Source of the DNA: Raphanus sativus
Lineage: Eukaryota; Streptophyta; Magnoliopsida; Brassicales; Brassicaceae
Direction: 5' to 3'
Assembly (NCBI RefSeq): GCF_000801105.2
Contig: NC_079511.1
Span: forward strand, 18,375,792-18,439,791
Length of the DNA: 64,000 bases
Shown here: positions 10,515 to 21,660 of the stretch, in pieces
Numbering within the stretch: the stretch's first letter is position 1
Layout of the letters: every line of letters begins with the position of its first letter
Notes under the pieces: model-generated
Seen by the model: the letters and a program-made list of their open reading frames with translations, nothing else
Told to the model about the DNA's origin: nothing
Databases searched by the model: none
Program-made: the position numbers and the translations under genes

Positions 10515-13500
10515 TCAAACTTGACGTGGTCTGGGTAACCAGACCGGAATAGAACAACCAAAGTAACAAAGAGAACGATGGAAAGTACGAGCAGTCCTAG
10601 CTAACGAATCAGCTACTACATTTTGGTTTCTTGGGATATAATGAATGGAGAAATCCCTAAAGCATATCTTCAAGGTGTTTATCATTTCTAGCTCCGTAGA
10701 AAAAGTTGGCCATGCCTGTGGCTCCATTATCATTGCAATAAGATCCTTGCAGTCTGTCCCAAATCTTTGGCAGTCCGAGTGTTGCAGCATTGTCTCCGTT
10801 GCCCATTTTAGAGCTTCGAGTTCCGAGTGTAGTGGTGATTCTCGTCTCCTCAAGTTTCTCGTCCCCATTAATTGGATCTTTCCCATACTATCTTTCCAAA
10901 CTCATCCTATTCCGGTAAAACGATCAGTAGAGGTCCATGAGCCGTCCACCATACAAATGTCATTCAAGCTTAAGACTTGAGTTTGATTTGAGCTTTGTTC
11001 CACTGTAGAGTTCGGTATCATCTCCCTTGCATTATGCCAAGCTTGACATTCAGCCTCTGCATACCTGACTAGCTCTACTGGATCCCTATCTATCCCTCTG
11101 AATAACTTGTCATTCCTAACTTTCCAGATATACCATATTATCCAAGGGTACGGATCTCGATCATTTTCTGGCTCAATGATACTATTCTTCCTCCAGAACA
11201 GATAATCCATATTAGCATAGACACTTGGGAGAGGAAACATCTGAGGATTAGATGGAGTAGATGATGAAGCCCATACTTGCAATGCAGGTGGGCATTCAAA
11301 TATCGCATGAGTAGCAGTCTCTTCTGGTTCTGCACATCTTGGGCAATAATTATCGCATCTCATGTTGCGTCGTGTAAGATTTCTTGTAACTGCTATCTGT
11401 CCTGTAATCAATTGCCAAATAAAGTGACGAATCTTCTGGGTGCATTCACTGTCCAGGCAAAGGCCTGAAGTTTGGTAATACTGGGTTCTAAGACTTGTAT
11501 CTCTTCATTGGTTCTCAAAATATTCATAGCTACCCAGTAACCAGATTTGACCGTATATTGAGCATTCTTAGTATAACTCCAGCAGAATGTATCACGTTTA
11601 TGAGTAGGGCTTATGGCCAAACTCTGAATCATCGGAATGTCCTCCTGATCTACATACTGCTCCAATAGTTGGTCATCCCATTCCTTCGTCTGAAAATCAA
11701 TGAGATCACTGACTAACATGTTCGGATTCACAACTGGGACCCTGGCCCTAGCTGGTCTAGTGGGTACCGATGGGATCCATGGATCCTGCCAAACCTTAAC
11801 TTCATATCCTGAGTGGACCTTGTTCCTAATTCCCAATAAAAGAAGCTTTCTTGCCGCAGTGATACTCGTCCACACATAAGATGGGCTATCAACAGAGCCT
11901 ATTCGCAAAGGCGAACTCAGACGATAGTATTTGCCTCTTAAAACTCTGGCCACCAATGAATCTGGGAATTGAACTAAACGCCAAAGTTGTTTCGCTAAGA
12001 GTGCCAAATTGAATTCATGGATCATGCGAAAGCCTATTCCTCCTTTCTCTCTAGGTGCACACATCTTGTCCCATGTGGCCCAGTGAATCCCTCTTTTTGG
12101 CGGATTAGAACTCCACCAAAATTGTGCTATGGCACTTGCAAGGTTCTCACATATCTCTAGTGGAAGCAAGAAACTGGACATAACGTATGTCGGTAATGCC
12201 AATAAGATCGATTTTATCAACACTTCTTTTCCTCCTTTCGAGAGCAATCTTCCCGTCCACCCATTCACTCTATGAGATAACTTATCCTTTAAGAAAGCAA
12301 ATAGTTTGCATTTGGATCCACTTATATCCTCTGGAATCCCTAAGTATGATCCCATTCCTCCTTCATTTTGAATACCAAGTGTATCTTTAATTATCTGTCG
12401 CTCAGTCGCTGGGATCCTTTTACCAAAGAGTAAGGAGGATTTATCAAAATTGATACACTGGCCTGATGCTTTTCCATATCTCCTGACTACTTTCATTACT
12501 TCTTCACATTCACGGGGCTCCGCCTTACAAAAGAACAGGCTATCATCAGCAAAAAGTAGGTGAGATATCGGGGGGCTAGCCCGAACGATTCGCATCCCCG
12601 TTATCTTTCCCTGGCTTTCCGCGTGACTAAGAAGGCTAACGAGCGCTTCCGTGCATATAATAAAAATGAAAGGAGACAGAGGATCTCCCTGCCTTAGGCC
12701 TCTCTCCGGAACAATATTTCCTCTTGGATCTCCATTCATCAAGACTTTATATCTAACCGATGTGACACACCTCATTATCCAGTCTATCCATATTTCTGAG
12801 AAACCCATCTTCCTCATGACAGCCTCAATAAATGACCATTCCATCCGGTCATATGCTTTGCTCATATCTGTCTTGATTCCCATTCTCTTTACTCTGCCTG
12901 CCGGTTTAGTTCGTAGAGCATGGAACATCTCCTGAGCTATCATGATATTATCTGTGATTTGTCGACCTGCAACAAAAGCTGATTGAGTTTCTGATATCCT
13001 TTGTGGGAGAACCTTCTTTAATCTCTGGCATAAGACCTTCGATATAATTTTATAACTGACATTGCACAAACTGATAGGTCTGAACTGTGTCATCTCATTC
13101 GGCTTTGTCGTCTTGGGAATTAAACAAATGTTTGTATCGTTTAAGCCCTCCGACATCCTGCCTTTAAAAAGAAATTGATTTACCATACGAGTCAAATCAT
13201 CTTTCACAATATCCCAATACTTCTGATAGAAAAGGGCTGTCATTCCATCTGGTCCAGGCGCTTTTTCTGGATGCATGGCAAATAACGCTAATTTAACCTC
13301 CCACTCTGTCACTGGTGCGGTGAGATCTTCATTTATTGCACCCGTGATGGTCGTCTTAACCTCTGCTAATGCCTCTGAGATGTCCTCTGGGTCAGATGAT
13401 TCAAAAATCTGTCGGAAATAACTAGTAGCAATGGCTACTAGTCCTTCCTCATCTTCTACTACGTTCCCATTCTCATCTAAAAGTTGTGTTATCCTATTCC

Positions 13501-14559
13501 TCGCTCTCCTTTGTCTGACCAGCGCATGGAAGAATTTAGAGTTCCTATCCCCTTCCCTTAACCAGAAAACCCTACTTTTCTGTCTCCTTCAGAGCTGCAG
13601 CTATCTCCTCCGAAGTGGCATCATCATTTGAATATAGATCTTCTACCTTCTCCTTAAGTTCCTCCACTAGTTTAGCCGAGTTCACATCATTCTCCTTTCT
13701 CCATTGACTCAAAGATTTCCTACAGCTAGCAATATGCTCCATAATATTCGCTTCAGGAGGCAAATCATCTGATTTCCATCCTTCAAGAATAATCTGTCTT
13801 AACTCCTCATTGTCCAGCCATCTCTTGTCAAATTTGAACTTTTTCCTCCTCCTTGTGGGTCGTTTCAGTATATCTGCTAGGACCGGACGATGATCTGATC
13901 CCCAGAGCCGAAGATACTTCGCAGACGTGTGTGGGAATTTACCATGCCAATCCCCATTTCCCACTGCTCTATCTAAGCGACATCTCACAGTTGTTCCTCT
14001 TGATCGTTTTCCAACCCATGAAAGCATGTTACCTGTGTATGGAAAATCAAGCATACCACAATCACTTAGCATCTGATTGAATGACAAGAAAGAGCTATCA
14101 GAGCGTCTTCTTCCTCCCACTTTTTCAGTATGGTCCTTTATTTCATTAAAATCTCCAATCATAAACCAAGGTCCATTTCGAGTTGTTGAGAAACGCGTAA
14201 GACGTTCTCAAACCAGATCCCTACGTTCTAAAACAGGGTCTCCATAAACAAATGTCATATAGACTTTTATTCCATCAATGACGGCCTCAATGTCAATCAT
14301 TCTGTTATTCGAAAATAAAACATTAACTTGAAAATCATCCATAAAAAAAGAGAGCTAAACCTCCGCTGAGGCCAAGTGGCTCAACGGTAAACAAACGATC
14401 AAATCCTAGATCAGCCTGAATGTTTTGCAACATCCGCTTCTTATTCTTCGTTTCAGATAGGAACACAAGTCATGGGCGATGCTTCTGACACATCTCCGTA
14501 AGGCGTCGAACTGTGAGGTCGTTCCCTATCCCTCGACAGTTCCAACTGATTGTCTTCAT
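10515..14559 (-). pseudogene. LINE ORF2: endonuclease, reverse transcriptase, RNase H (degenerate)
   Basis: ORF2 nicks the target and primes reverse transcription there. It begins at ATG 14559 with MKTISWNCRGIGNDLTVRRL, the N-terminus of plant L1 APE-type endonucleases; WFMIGDFNEI near 14170 and WGSDHRPVL near 13900 follow. RT lies at about 13560-11900: PGPDGMTALFYQ, RPISLCNVSYKIISK, QSAFVAGRQITDN, the catalytic FADDSLFF near 12550, and GLRQGDPLSPFIF. A zf-RVT domain (CPRCAEPEETATHAIFECP) lies near 11340, and a C-terminal RNase H carries its acidic residues in VDGSW, ELEAL, GTDCKDLI and ADSLAR. Lesions: a TGA near 14470, a 1-bp slip in a T run near 14345, a TGA near 14205, and shifts near 13570, 11410 and 10890. 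This copy cannot make a full protein. Confidence 0.9.
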
Positions 14560-16274
14560 AGATGCTTCTGTGATGAGTATTTGGAACTCATCGAACCTTC
14601 ACTCTTAGACAAACTTGTAGTGTCCTTCTTTGATCCAATCACGCGCCTACTCTTCTCAGTACCTCTCGGTGGATGAGGACCCGACGAAGCTGTGCGCCTT
14701 GTTGGAGAGCCTCTACGAAGTATGTCAAATTTTCGGTTTATAATGCTCAATGGAACACTACGTTTAACGCTACTCTTCTTGCTACGAACCACCTTTTGAT
14801 CACTTGTAGTCGCTTTAGACAGTCCTGAATCTTGTGCTGGCTTATTCTCCAACTCCATTAGATCAGCACCAAGAAGGTCATCATCTTCAATCTCAGTCTC
14901 CATCATGGTATCGTCTTGTTGATCCACGAGTTCCATATCCTCTAACGCACCAATGACCTGATCATCGCTCACCGGGGAGAAAGATATGGGTGCCAACGCT
15001 TCTCTTCGAACTGTGATGTTCTCTCGTGCCGTGACCTCTTTACGAGAAGGCGTCACAACTTTGCTAGCCAGTTTCCGGGAACTAACTGGCGCTTCCTCTA
15101 TCTGTTGCTCCATGTTCTCTGCTTCTCGTGATCTGTTTCCAAGGGTATACTCATAAGAAGTAACCTCTTTCCCATCACGCAGAATAGTATCTCTTTCGTC
15201 TGGTTCTCTCCGTTTAGGCTTCCATACCTTAGCTACATTTCGGTCATATGGACCTTTCCACGCACGAGCATCACCATATCTATCACTTCTAGAGTACTCC
15301 CTCTTGCGCCTAATAATCATGTCTGAATGTTTCTCATAATGACTGTTATCCTCTCCCTGCCGATAACGAGCTTGCCGATACTCATTATAGCCCGCGCGAG
15401 TATTGTGAACCGATGGAAAATCAAGTGTAGCAGGCTGTCTTAGTCGATCTCTCTTATTCAACAGCAAAGACTGTTGATTATCCGGAGCATACGGCTTAAA
15501 GTCCCGACTTGCGTATTGGCTGCGAGGCTGCTCTTGAGCATTTTGTACTCTCGAGAAGACATCTGATCTTACTGGTTGGGTTTGAAGCCTCAACCGTATA
15601 TCAGTAGTGGGGCAGTAACCCTTCTCATGTGTCATCATACCACAAGTAGTACAGTGCTTGAACAGCATATCATACTTGATTTCAATAGTGACCTCATCAC
15701 CTTTGTACTCCACTTTCCTAGAGAACTTAAGTGGACGTCGGGAATCAACGTCAATGAGCATACGGCCCTCAGTGAGTTCTATAGTATCAATGTGTCCGAT
15801 ACGTTGACCTATGCTCTTTAGGTTCGTGTTTGTCCACAAATGTAGAGGGAAGCCAATCAAATTAACCCAGAAAGGTATTATCCATGGATAATCATCGTGC
15901 ACGATAGGTTCCCATCGAACCAAAACAAACATGCAAAAGTTAAAATGAAATGGTCCCTGCCGCAGTACGTGCTTGATATCATCCTCAGACTCAAAGTTGA
16001 AAAGAAAATTCCCGTTTCCTAAATCATTTGCAGTAATTCTCTCTGCCAATCCCCATTGAGATGGCATGGTCTGAAGAAGCTTCTCCACATCTTGTTTCTT
16101 CGGATTAAGAATTTTCCCAATTAACATGAACCTCGCTTCCTTAATCACGTATGATTCATCACGATCTACCAGTTGAATTGGTGCGTCATCATCATCCTCT
16201 TCATACATGATTCCTTTACCCTTGGCGTCAGCATCAGCACGTTGGCCATAAGCCCCTCGAAACGATGTCGCCAT
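14556..16274 (-). CDS. LINE ORF1, RNA-binding protein with CCHC knuckle
   Basis: The uninterrupted 572-residue ORF runs from ATG 16274 (MATSFRGAYGQRADADAKGK) to TGA 14556-14558. It begins with the DUF4283-type domain common to plant L1 ORF1 proteins (FMLIGKILNPKKQDVEKLL, FLFNFESEDDIKHVLRQGPF and WVNLIGFPLHLW). A zinc knuckle follows, CTTCGMMTHEKGYC (C-x2-C-x4-H-x4-C). The C-terminal half is charged, low-complexity and Arg/Ser-rich. ORF1 coats element RNA and chaperones target-primed reverse transcription. It stays open although ORF2 has at least six lesions. Its stop overlaps the ORF2 start in the four bases ATGA, so translation of ORF2 could depend on reinitiation. Confidence 0.88.
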   Translation of the reverse strand: MATSFRGAYGQRADADAKGKGIMYEEDDDDAPIQLVDRDESYVIKEARFMLIGKILNPKKQDVEKLLQTMPSQWGLAERITANDLGNGNFLFNFESEDDIKHVLRQGPFHFNFCMFVLVRWEPIVHDDYPWIIPFWVNLIGFPLHLWTNTNLKSIGQRIGHIDTIELTEGRMLIDVDSRRPLKFSRKVEYKGDEVTIEIKYDMLFKHCTTCGMMTHEKGYCPTTDIRLRLQTQPVRSDVFSRVQNAQEQPRSQYASRDFKPYAPDNQQSLLLNKRDRLRQPATLDFPSVHNTRAGYNEYRQARYRQGEDNSHYEKHSDMIIRRKREYSRSDRYGDARAWKGPYDRNVAKVWKPKRREPDERDTILRDGKEVTSYEYTLGNRSREAENMEQQIEEAPVSSRKLASKVVTPSRKEVTARENITVRREALAPISFSPVSDDQVIGALEDMELVDQQDDTMMETEIEDDDLLGADLMELENKPAQDSGLSKATTSDQKVVRSKKSSVKRSVPLSIINRKFDILRRGSPTRRTASSGPHPPRGTEKSRRVIGSKKDTTSLSKSEGSMSSKYSSQKHL

Positions 16275-16731
16275 ACAACGATATGAGGTAGATCCAGCGG
16301 GTAGCAAGCTAAGTAAGCCTTGATCTGGTTAAAGTGAGCTAACCAATACAATCAAGGGTAAAGTACTAGAGTTCCAGTCGTGAGCTAATGAAATGATTCG
16401 ATCAAAACTAGCCGATATACCAATGAGTATACCGAGAATTCCAACCAGCAGAGAACCCTAACCACTGAAGAGAGACCACGATCCGATATACCAAGGAGTA
16501 TACAGATATGATCAATGAAAGAGGGTTAGATGTTGCTTGGGAGATACTCCATCGATCATGCTTCACCAGTGCTGAACGGTATGGAGGCGACAAGGAGTGT
16601 GGGATAGTCTCCCTTGTGCTGAGAGAGAGAGGGGTGATCAGAGACGTCGAAAAGCCTCAGATCAGTGTCGAGAAGTCTCAGATCTAGAAATCGCTTCTCC
16701 TATCGCCAGAAGCCCTAATTACCAGGTGTGA
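16275..16731 (-). other. LINE 5' UTR and internal promoter region
   Basis: About 455 bases between the 5' TSD edge and the ORF1 ATG. Sequence similar to GATCNGAGA/GATATACCAANGAGTATAC recurs (16420-16435 and 16485-16502). The length suits an internal L1 promoter; no defined element is recognised. Confidence 0.5.
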
Positions 16732-16747
16732 GTTACTCAACTACTTT

Positions 16748-16996
16748 AAAAGCAACGAAAACTACAATACTATGCCATTTGGACAACAATAACAAGAGGT
16801 AAGAGAAATGTTATTTTTTCAAGCAAATGATCACATCCATAATAACAAACACACAAAACCCTTAAAATACAGTTATTAGTGCAAAGAAAATAAATTCCTC
16901 ACATATATTTCAAATACAACATTAAATAAAAAAACAACATAAAAATATTTAGCACAAATTTCGAACAATCCGCGCGTAGCGCGGACACACCACTAG
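16748..16996 (+). mobile_element. Helitron 3' terminus interrupted by the LINE
   Basis: The end has the Helitron form: a GC hairpin CCGCGC-GTA-GCGCGG (16969-16984), about 10 spacer bases, then CTAG (16993-16996) followed by host T. The LINE target site lies within this element. The 5' TC end is not identified, so only the end is claimed. Confidence 0.72.
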
Positions 16997-17538
16997 TTTA
17001 GTATAATTTTAAGTTACCTTTCCTGATTTTAATGAAGTTTTCAAAAGCATACAACTATGTAATATATATACTGTATATATACATTTTTTACCAAAAAAAA
17101 AACGATCTGATATTTTGCCGTACGTTAGCATGCGTTCTATATATATGTGATTACTTTTCCGGTAAATTTGGTTGGCCTCACAGAAAGATAGAGATCAAGA
17201 AGACAAGAAGCATGGTGCTGTATGACCAGGGGTCCTCGGCAAGGAGAACTTATGCTTAATGTAAAATTGAGAAATTGTTGAATGAGAACAAGAAGTTTTG
17301 CGTCCTTCATATTCTAATATATTCTTCGAAGTGTAGAATTCACAATTCAGCAAACAAAACCAGAACTGAGCCTGATTTTCTTGCTTTTAATCTCTCTTAA
17401 ATTTATTGTTATCTATCTTAGCTTGAAAATAAAAATTAAAATGAGTGCTTAGAAGTGTTTTATAATCCAAAAAAAAATCTTAGGATGGGAGCCAAGTAAA
17501 GAGAAACTTAGCAGCAACGTACTGTTCTCAATCCTTCC
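16997..17538. other. Upstream region of the TED6-like gene
   Basis: AT-rich with alternating TA runs near 17060-17085. No coding ORF that I trust. It contains the presumed promoter. Confidence 0.4.
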
Positions 17539-17546
17539 TATAAATA
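17539..17546 (+). promoter_or_regulatory. TATA box of the TED6-like gene
   Basis: TATAAATA, 73 bases upstream of the ATG. Transcription would start near 17570 with a leader of about 50 bases. Confidence 0.72.
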
Positions 17547-17619
17547 AGGAACTTGAATCTCCATCTTTCTCAAACTAACCACCTCAAGAAATCCTCAGCC
17601 TCACACATCGTACACATCA

Positions 17620-17958
17620 ATGGCCTCCATGGACGCTATTAACAGCCCGATACCAACTCCAGACCATGACACGACTGTCGTAGTTGTTGTCTTTGTCTCT
17701 CTAGGTTGCGTTATGTTCTTGGCATTTCTAGCGTTTGTCATTTGTTTCATGATCAAGAAGAAATGCAAGAAGAACAGTGATAAAAGTGAGATAGTTCGTG
17801 TCGATGAGCACTATAAGATGAACGAAGCTATAGTCGAGGGACCTCATGGACCAGAGGCAGTGGTACTATCTGTTGAGGATGATGTTCATATTGAAGATTT
17901 AGTCAAAAGGGAGAAAATGGTGGGAAAAGACGGTTTAGTTGGATCTTCCCGTTCGTAA
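17620..17958 (+). CDS. TED6-like single-pass membrane protein
   Basis: A single-exon ORF of 112 residues. A short polar N-terminus (MASMDAINSPIPTPDHDTT) is followed by one transmembrane helix at about residues 20-45 (VVVVVFVSLGCVMFLAFLAF) and a basic stop-transfer run KKKCKKNSDK. The cytosolic tail is acidic and polar, with VDEHYKMNEAIVEGPHGPEA. This layout, size and the tail motif fit the Brassicaceae TED6/TED7 family, small plasma-membrane proteins of differentiating tracheary elements that contribute to secondary-wall formation and interact with cellulose synthase. Position supports it: in A. thaliana, as I recall, TED6 (At1g43790) lies a few genes from SEUSS (At1g43850), also in this window. 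The clear TATA box and intact frame suggest an active gene. Family placement rests on memory of the family and synteny, so I leave the symbol blank. Confidence 0.75.
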   Translation: MASMDAINSPIPTPDHDTTVVVVVFVSLGCVMFLAFLAFVICFMIKKKCKKNSDKSEIVRVDEHYKMNEAIVEGPHGPEAVVLSVEDDVHIEDLVKREKMVGKDGLVGSSRS

Positions 17959-18186
17959 ATGAGCCTTCACTCATAATATTTCCACTTTAAGTTTATAATT
18001 TGGTTGTAGTTGTATGAATATGTATCATTCCGTTTGGTAAAATAAAAGGCGTCCGAGATAATTCATGTATATTCCTTGGAAGATGCTAATAAGTAAAACT
18101 TCCTAGGTGATATCCCCTATATATCATTGTCATTAAATGCGTTCACATTATATTTTCTGAATATACTGACCTGTCGGCTTCACAAG
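17959..18186 (+). other. 3' flank of the TED6-like gene
   Basis: Contains AATAAAAG near 18041, a plausible polyadenylation signal. A short unit with ATGCGTTCACATTATATTTT (18137 on) recurs in diverged form beyond the next element (24497, 24541), so the copia element landed in a small local repeat. Confidence 0.45.
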
Positions 18187-18191
18187 GTGTA

Positions 18192-18376
18192 TATTGTAAG
18201 TAAAGAAGAGAAGAGAAGAGAAGAGAGGAATTGGTGTATCTTATTCATTGAGTAATGTATCCTTTATATAGGTATACAATAGCTTGGAGACCAAGTAGAA
18301 CTTGGTGAGCAAGTAAACTTAGGAATCAAGTAAATCTAGAACATTCCATAATAGACATCACACAATATTCATAACA
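18192..18376 (-). repeat. 3' LTR of the copia-type element
   Basis: 185 bp, with a GAAGA microsatellite at 18203-18225 and the TATA-like TATATAGGTATAC near 18269. On the minus strand it follows the purine tract ATCAAGGGGAAG (18377-18388). Confidence 0.9.
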
Positions 18377-18595
18377 CTTCCCCTTGATGTCCATTATGCG
18401 TGTAAGATGCTATCTCGTTAAAAACCGAGATTGTAATGCCATAACCGTCTAGAGTTTGTAATGCGTTTGGAATACTGCCTCGTTAAAACCTTTCCATGGT
18501 AAACCCAAAAACCCAATGTGGTAAAAACGGGAAGCCATGGATAGGAAAAAGAGTACAGCCGCATTACTTCCCCTGAAGTGAACATCACTGAAGGC

Positions 18596-19111
18596 TTCTC
18601 AGTGATCGCATACCAATCTGCTGCATAAGCTTCCTGAGCGTGCATGTTGGTAATGCCTAAGTGAAGAGGTCGGCTGAGTTCTCGCTGGATCTGACTTAGA
18701 GTACCTTGACCTCTCCTTCTTTCTGAAGATCGTGGGTGAAGAAGAACTTGGGGAGAACATGCTTAGTCTTGTCACCCTTGATGTAACCATCTTTGAGCTG
18801 AGCTATGCAGGCCGCATTGTCTTCGTAAAGAACGGTCGGCTCGTCTTTACCATCCGTGATCCCACATGCTGTCCGAATATGGTGTGTCATGAGTCTCAAT
18901 CAGACACACTCTCTGCTTGCTTCATGGATCGCCAATATATCCGAGTGATTGGATGATGTGGCTGATATAGTCTGCTTGACTGATCTCCATGAAATGGTCG
19001 TGCCTCCATATGTGAAAACATAGCCGGTTTGGGACTTAGCACTGTGTGGATCGGACTGGTAACCTGCATCAACAAAATGCTTTCATGATATTCATGGTCC
19101 ATTCGGATCAT
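18596..19111 (-). pseudogene. Copia RNase H remnant
   Basis: On the minus strand fragments of the copia RNase H domain appear in different frames: WRSMKQ near 18900, then PTVLYEDNAACIAQLKDGYI and KHVLPKFFFTHDLQKEGE at 18840-18700. The first contains the YEDN aspartate typical of the domain. The fragments are out of frame with one another and the catalytic Glu segment is lost, so it is inactive. Confidence 0.8.
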
Positions 19112-21660
19112 ATGGTTTACCTCTCTTAGATAAATTCGACCATGAATGTCTTTGTATGTCCATGATCTGTCCGGATCATGACATCATCCATAATCCATCC
19201 GGATTATGTTCTTGTCCACTATATATCTTATTCATATCCTTTGACCAAAACTCTTTATGAACTTTTAGTATATGTCCACGGCCTGTTCATGAAGTGGCTA
19301 TTGTGTTATAGTTTGAAGTTTAATCAAAACTAAGCCACTTTTTGGTCAATAGGACGTTCCTCTCACTTGGATGGTTTAGGTCGGATTTAAGACCTAGAGA
19401 AACTGGTCGGAACAAGCTGGACGGGATGGATTGGTCAGGACCAATGATGATTAAGGTCGAACTAGGTCGGACATGATCCTAGTCGGTATGGTTCCCTTTG
19501 GTCGTGAATCTGATGGATTCTCGGACCATTTGATCTATCTATTCTTGGTACGTTGGATCATAGATCCCAACATTCATATACGGCTAATGATCTCTATGGC
19601 CTTTCCAAGAATCAATCATCTTAATCATCCTTTCTTTAAATATAAACACAAGGAATATATTGACTACTATATGGACTGATCTGAAACGTTCTTATAGAAC
19701 TTTCTATTAAGCATCACTTAGTCTTATCATATCGTGTGTATGCGGCTGCATTTCAGTCCATGAACAACGCAGGAACGATGTTGTTCTATGAGAACTTCTT
19801 TCTCATCTTTTAAGGTATCTTATATTACCTTTATATCCAGTGAAATATCCAATGTCTACTACATCTTTCTTAGATGTCCAGATCTTTATTAATCTCGATA
19901 TTAGGTAGTAGTATTCACCACATAGGAATTTATTTCCTTGTTCCTTAGTCCCTGTGAGTATCCTTGTGTGATTTAGCCATTCCATTGAATGCTTCATGTA
20001 GCAACATGTACGACCACTTGTCTGTATTTTCATGTTCTACTGCTCACGATTTTCTTTTCCTCACAAGACTCATCTGTTCACTGGTTAGATGGCGTCTCAC
20101 TTATGTATTTGGCCAATACGCCCATCTCATACATTCTTTGGGTTTAACTCCACGTCTCATTCTATGAGTACTCTTACGTGGGTTAGTGATCCTCGCATAT
20201 CTCTTATGCTCAAGTGCTTTCTCTTTATCACTTATGAGTGTGTGTATGTGTCGACACTTTATATAATGTTCCATCGCGTTCTATCGCGTTCTAGACATGA
20301 TACAATCGATTGAGATTTTATTATTATCAGGATCATTGAATACTTTGTAGTTTGCAAGGCTACATTGTATGATACCTGTACCTTAGGACCGGCCGGTCTT
20401 ATCTCATTGTCTAGTATGGTTTCTCTTTCATGAACCCGAATCTATCATTATGAGCACCTTAACTTTTCTATTCGTGGTTCATTATATATGGAACATTCTG
20501 GTCTATCTTGTATAGACTTTTACAGCAACTTGATTATGTCTCTACTAGGACATTTATATAGTGGTGCTAAGCTGGTATGACTTAGTCATTCTTTCGGGTC
20601 TGTCTGGCTATCATTCTTTCTTTGTTTATGAACGTCCAATATATATATATATATCTGGTCCGAGGATCTTTGCCAAGACTTGGATGGTTAAAACCATTCC
20701 ACTTTTACTTTCTATTTACCAGCTTATAGCTTTCTCCATGATGTTGGATAGTCGGATTCATCTTGTATGTAATCCGTGTACCTTGGCCACAATATGATCA
20801 CCTTTGTTTGGCTCATGGTCTCACTGAATTCGTGGGAGAAAGATCATGTTCTCTTATCCAACATATATTCCCGATTTTCATCTCATCCTTAGATGAGGTA
20901 TTCCATCCTAGATGGCACATAGGTATGTGGTGGTTTATTCATAGACTCTTAGGATGGTCTATATCTGGATTATGACCCTTTATCATCTTTAGACGGGAAT
21001 ATCTATGCTCACTTTATATGGCCTGATGTAACTTATCTTTCATACATGTATTCTTGTGGTGTACCCAAGCTTATAGACTTTTGAAGTCTCAACCTTATAG
21101 GTTATGCCTTTTACGGCCAAGCTATAATGCCTTATGGCCTTCAGCCATGCTTATCATGTTCGGGTTTTATAGTATGGTCATGGACCACACGGAGTGTTTA
21201 TTCTCCCCCTCATGAACATGCTATAAAGTACGTTTGTTTGTCCTCACTTAAACGTAATGCTTGGACGGTCAGCATGGTTTTAGACCATGATACACGAATT
21301 TGTGGTCTGGTCATGATCACGGGTTTTGTTCTTACTATCCTCATGATCAGATTATACTTTCGTGTTGCTTGGAACAATGAAGCCTACTGAGTTTCCCTTG
21401 TGTACATGTTTCACAACGTGAGATCTTATGGGATAACTCTTTGTGCCTTATTAATCAAGTTCAGACCAGGATGGCTAATCCGGTCATGCCATAAAGTGTA
21501 TAAATTCGTTGGTGAGCCTTACTGGTTACCTAGGCTTTTATGCCTTATCACACTGATCCTTAGCATAGTATTAGATCAGTAGGGAGAATGTAGTCTCGAC
21601 CTCTTTTATATGTATGCCTTTGGCGATTTTCATTAGCTAAAGGAACATTTCCTTTTTCTT
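19112..21660 (-). other. Non-coding interior of the copia-type element
   Basis: I see no integrase or RT motif in any frame. The DNA is rich in short recurring words such as GGTCATGGACC/GGTCCATGACC, GGATTATG and GGCCATAAGGC, as if built from diverged tandem units. It probably replaced pol and serves only as spacer or template. Confidence 0.5.

Larger units (their letters stand above)
10463..16747 (-). mobile_element. Full-length L1-type LINE with 16-bp TSD
   Basis: A non-LTR retrotransposon on the minus strand, flanked by GTTACTCAACTACTTT at 10463-10478 and 16732-16747. The last three T overlap the A-rich tail, so the true TSD is 13-16 bp. The 3' end is an A-rich tail (AAAAGAAAAAAAAAA on the minus strand, next to 10480). 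The element is 6.25 kb from 5' UTR to tail, so it is not 5'-truncated, which is unusual for a LINE. ORF1 is intact; ORF2 is broken by several stops and shifts. Confidence 0.93.

Noticed and set aside
16275..16307. 11-codon N-terminal extension of LINE ORF1
   Set aside because: Starts at TTG; the first ATG is 16274.
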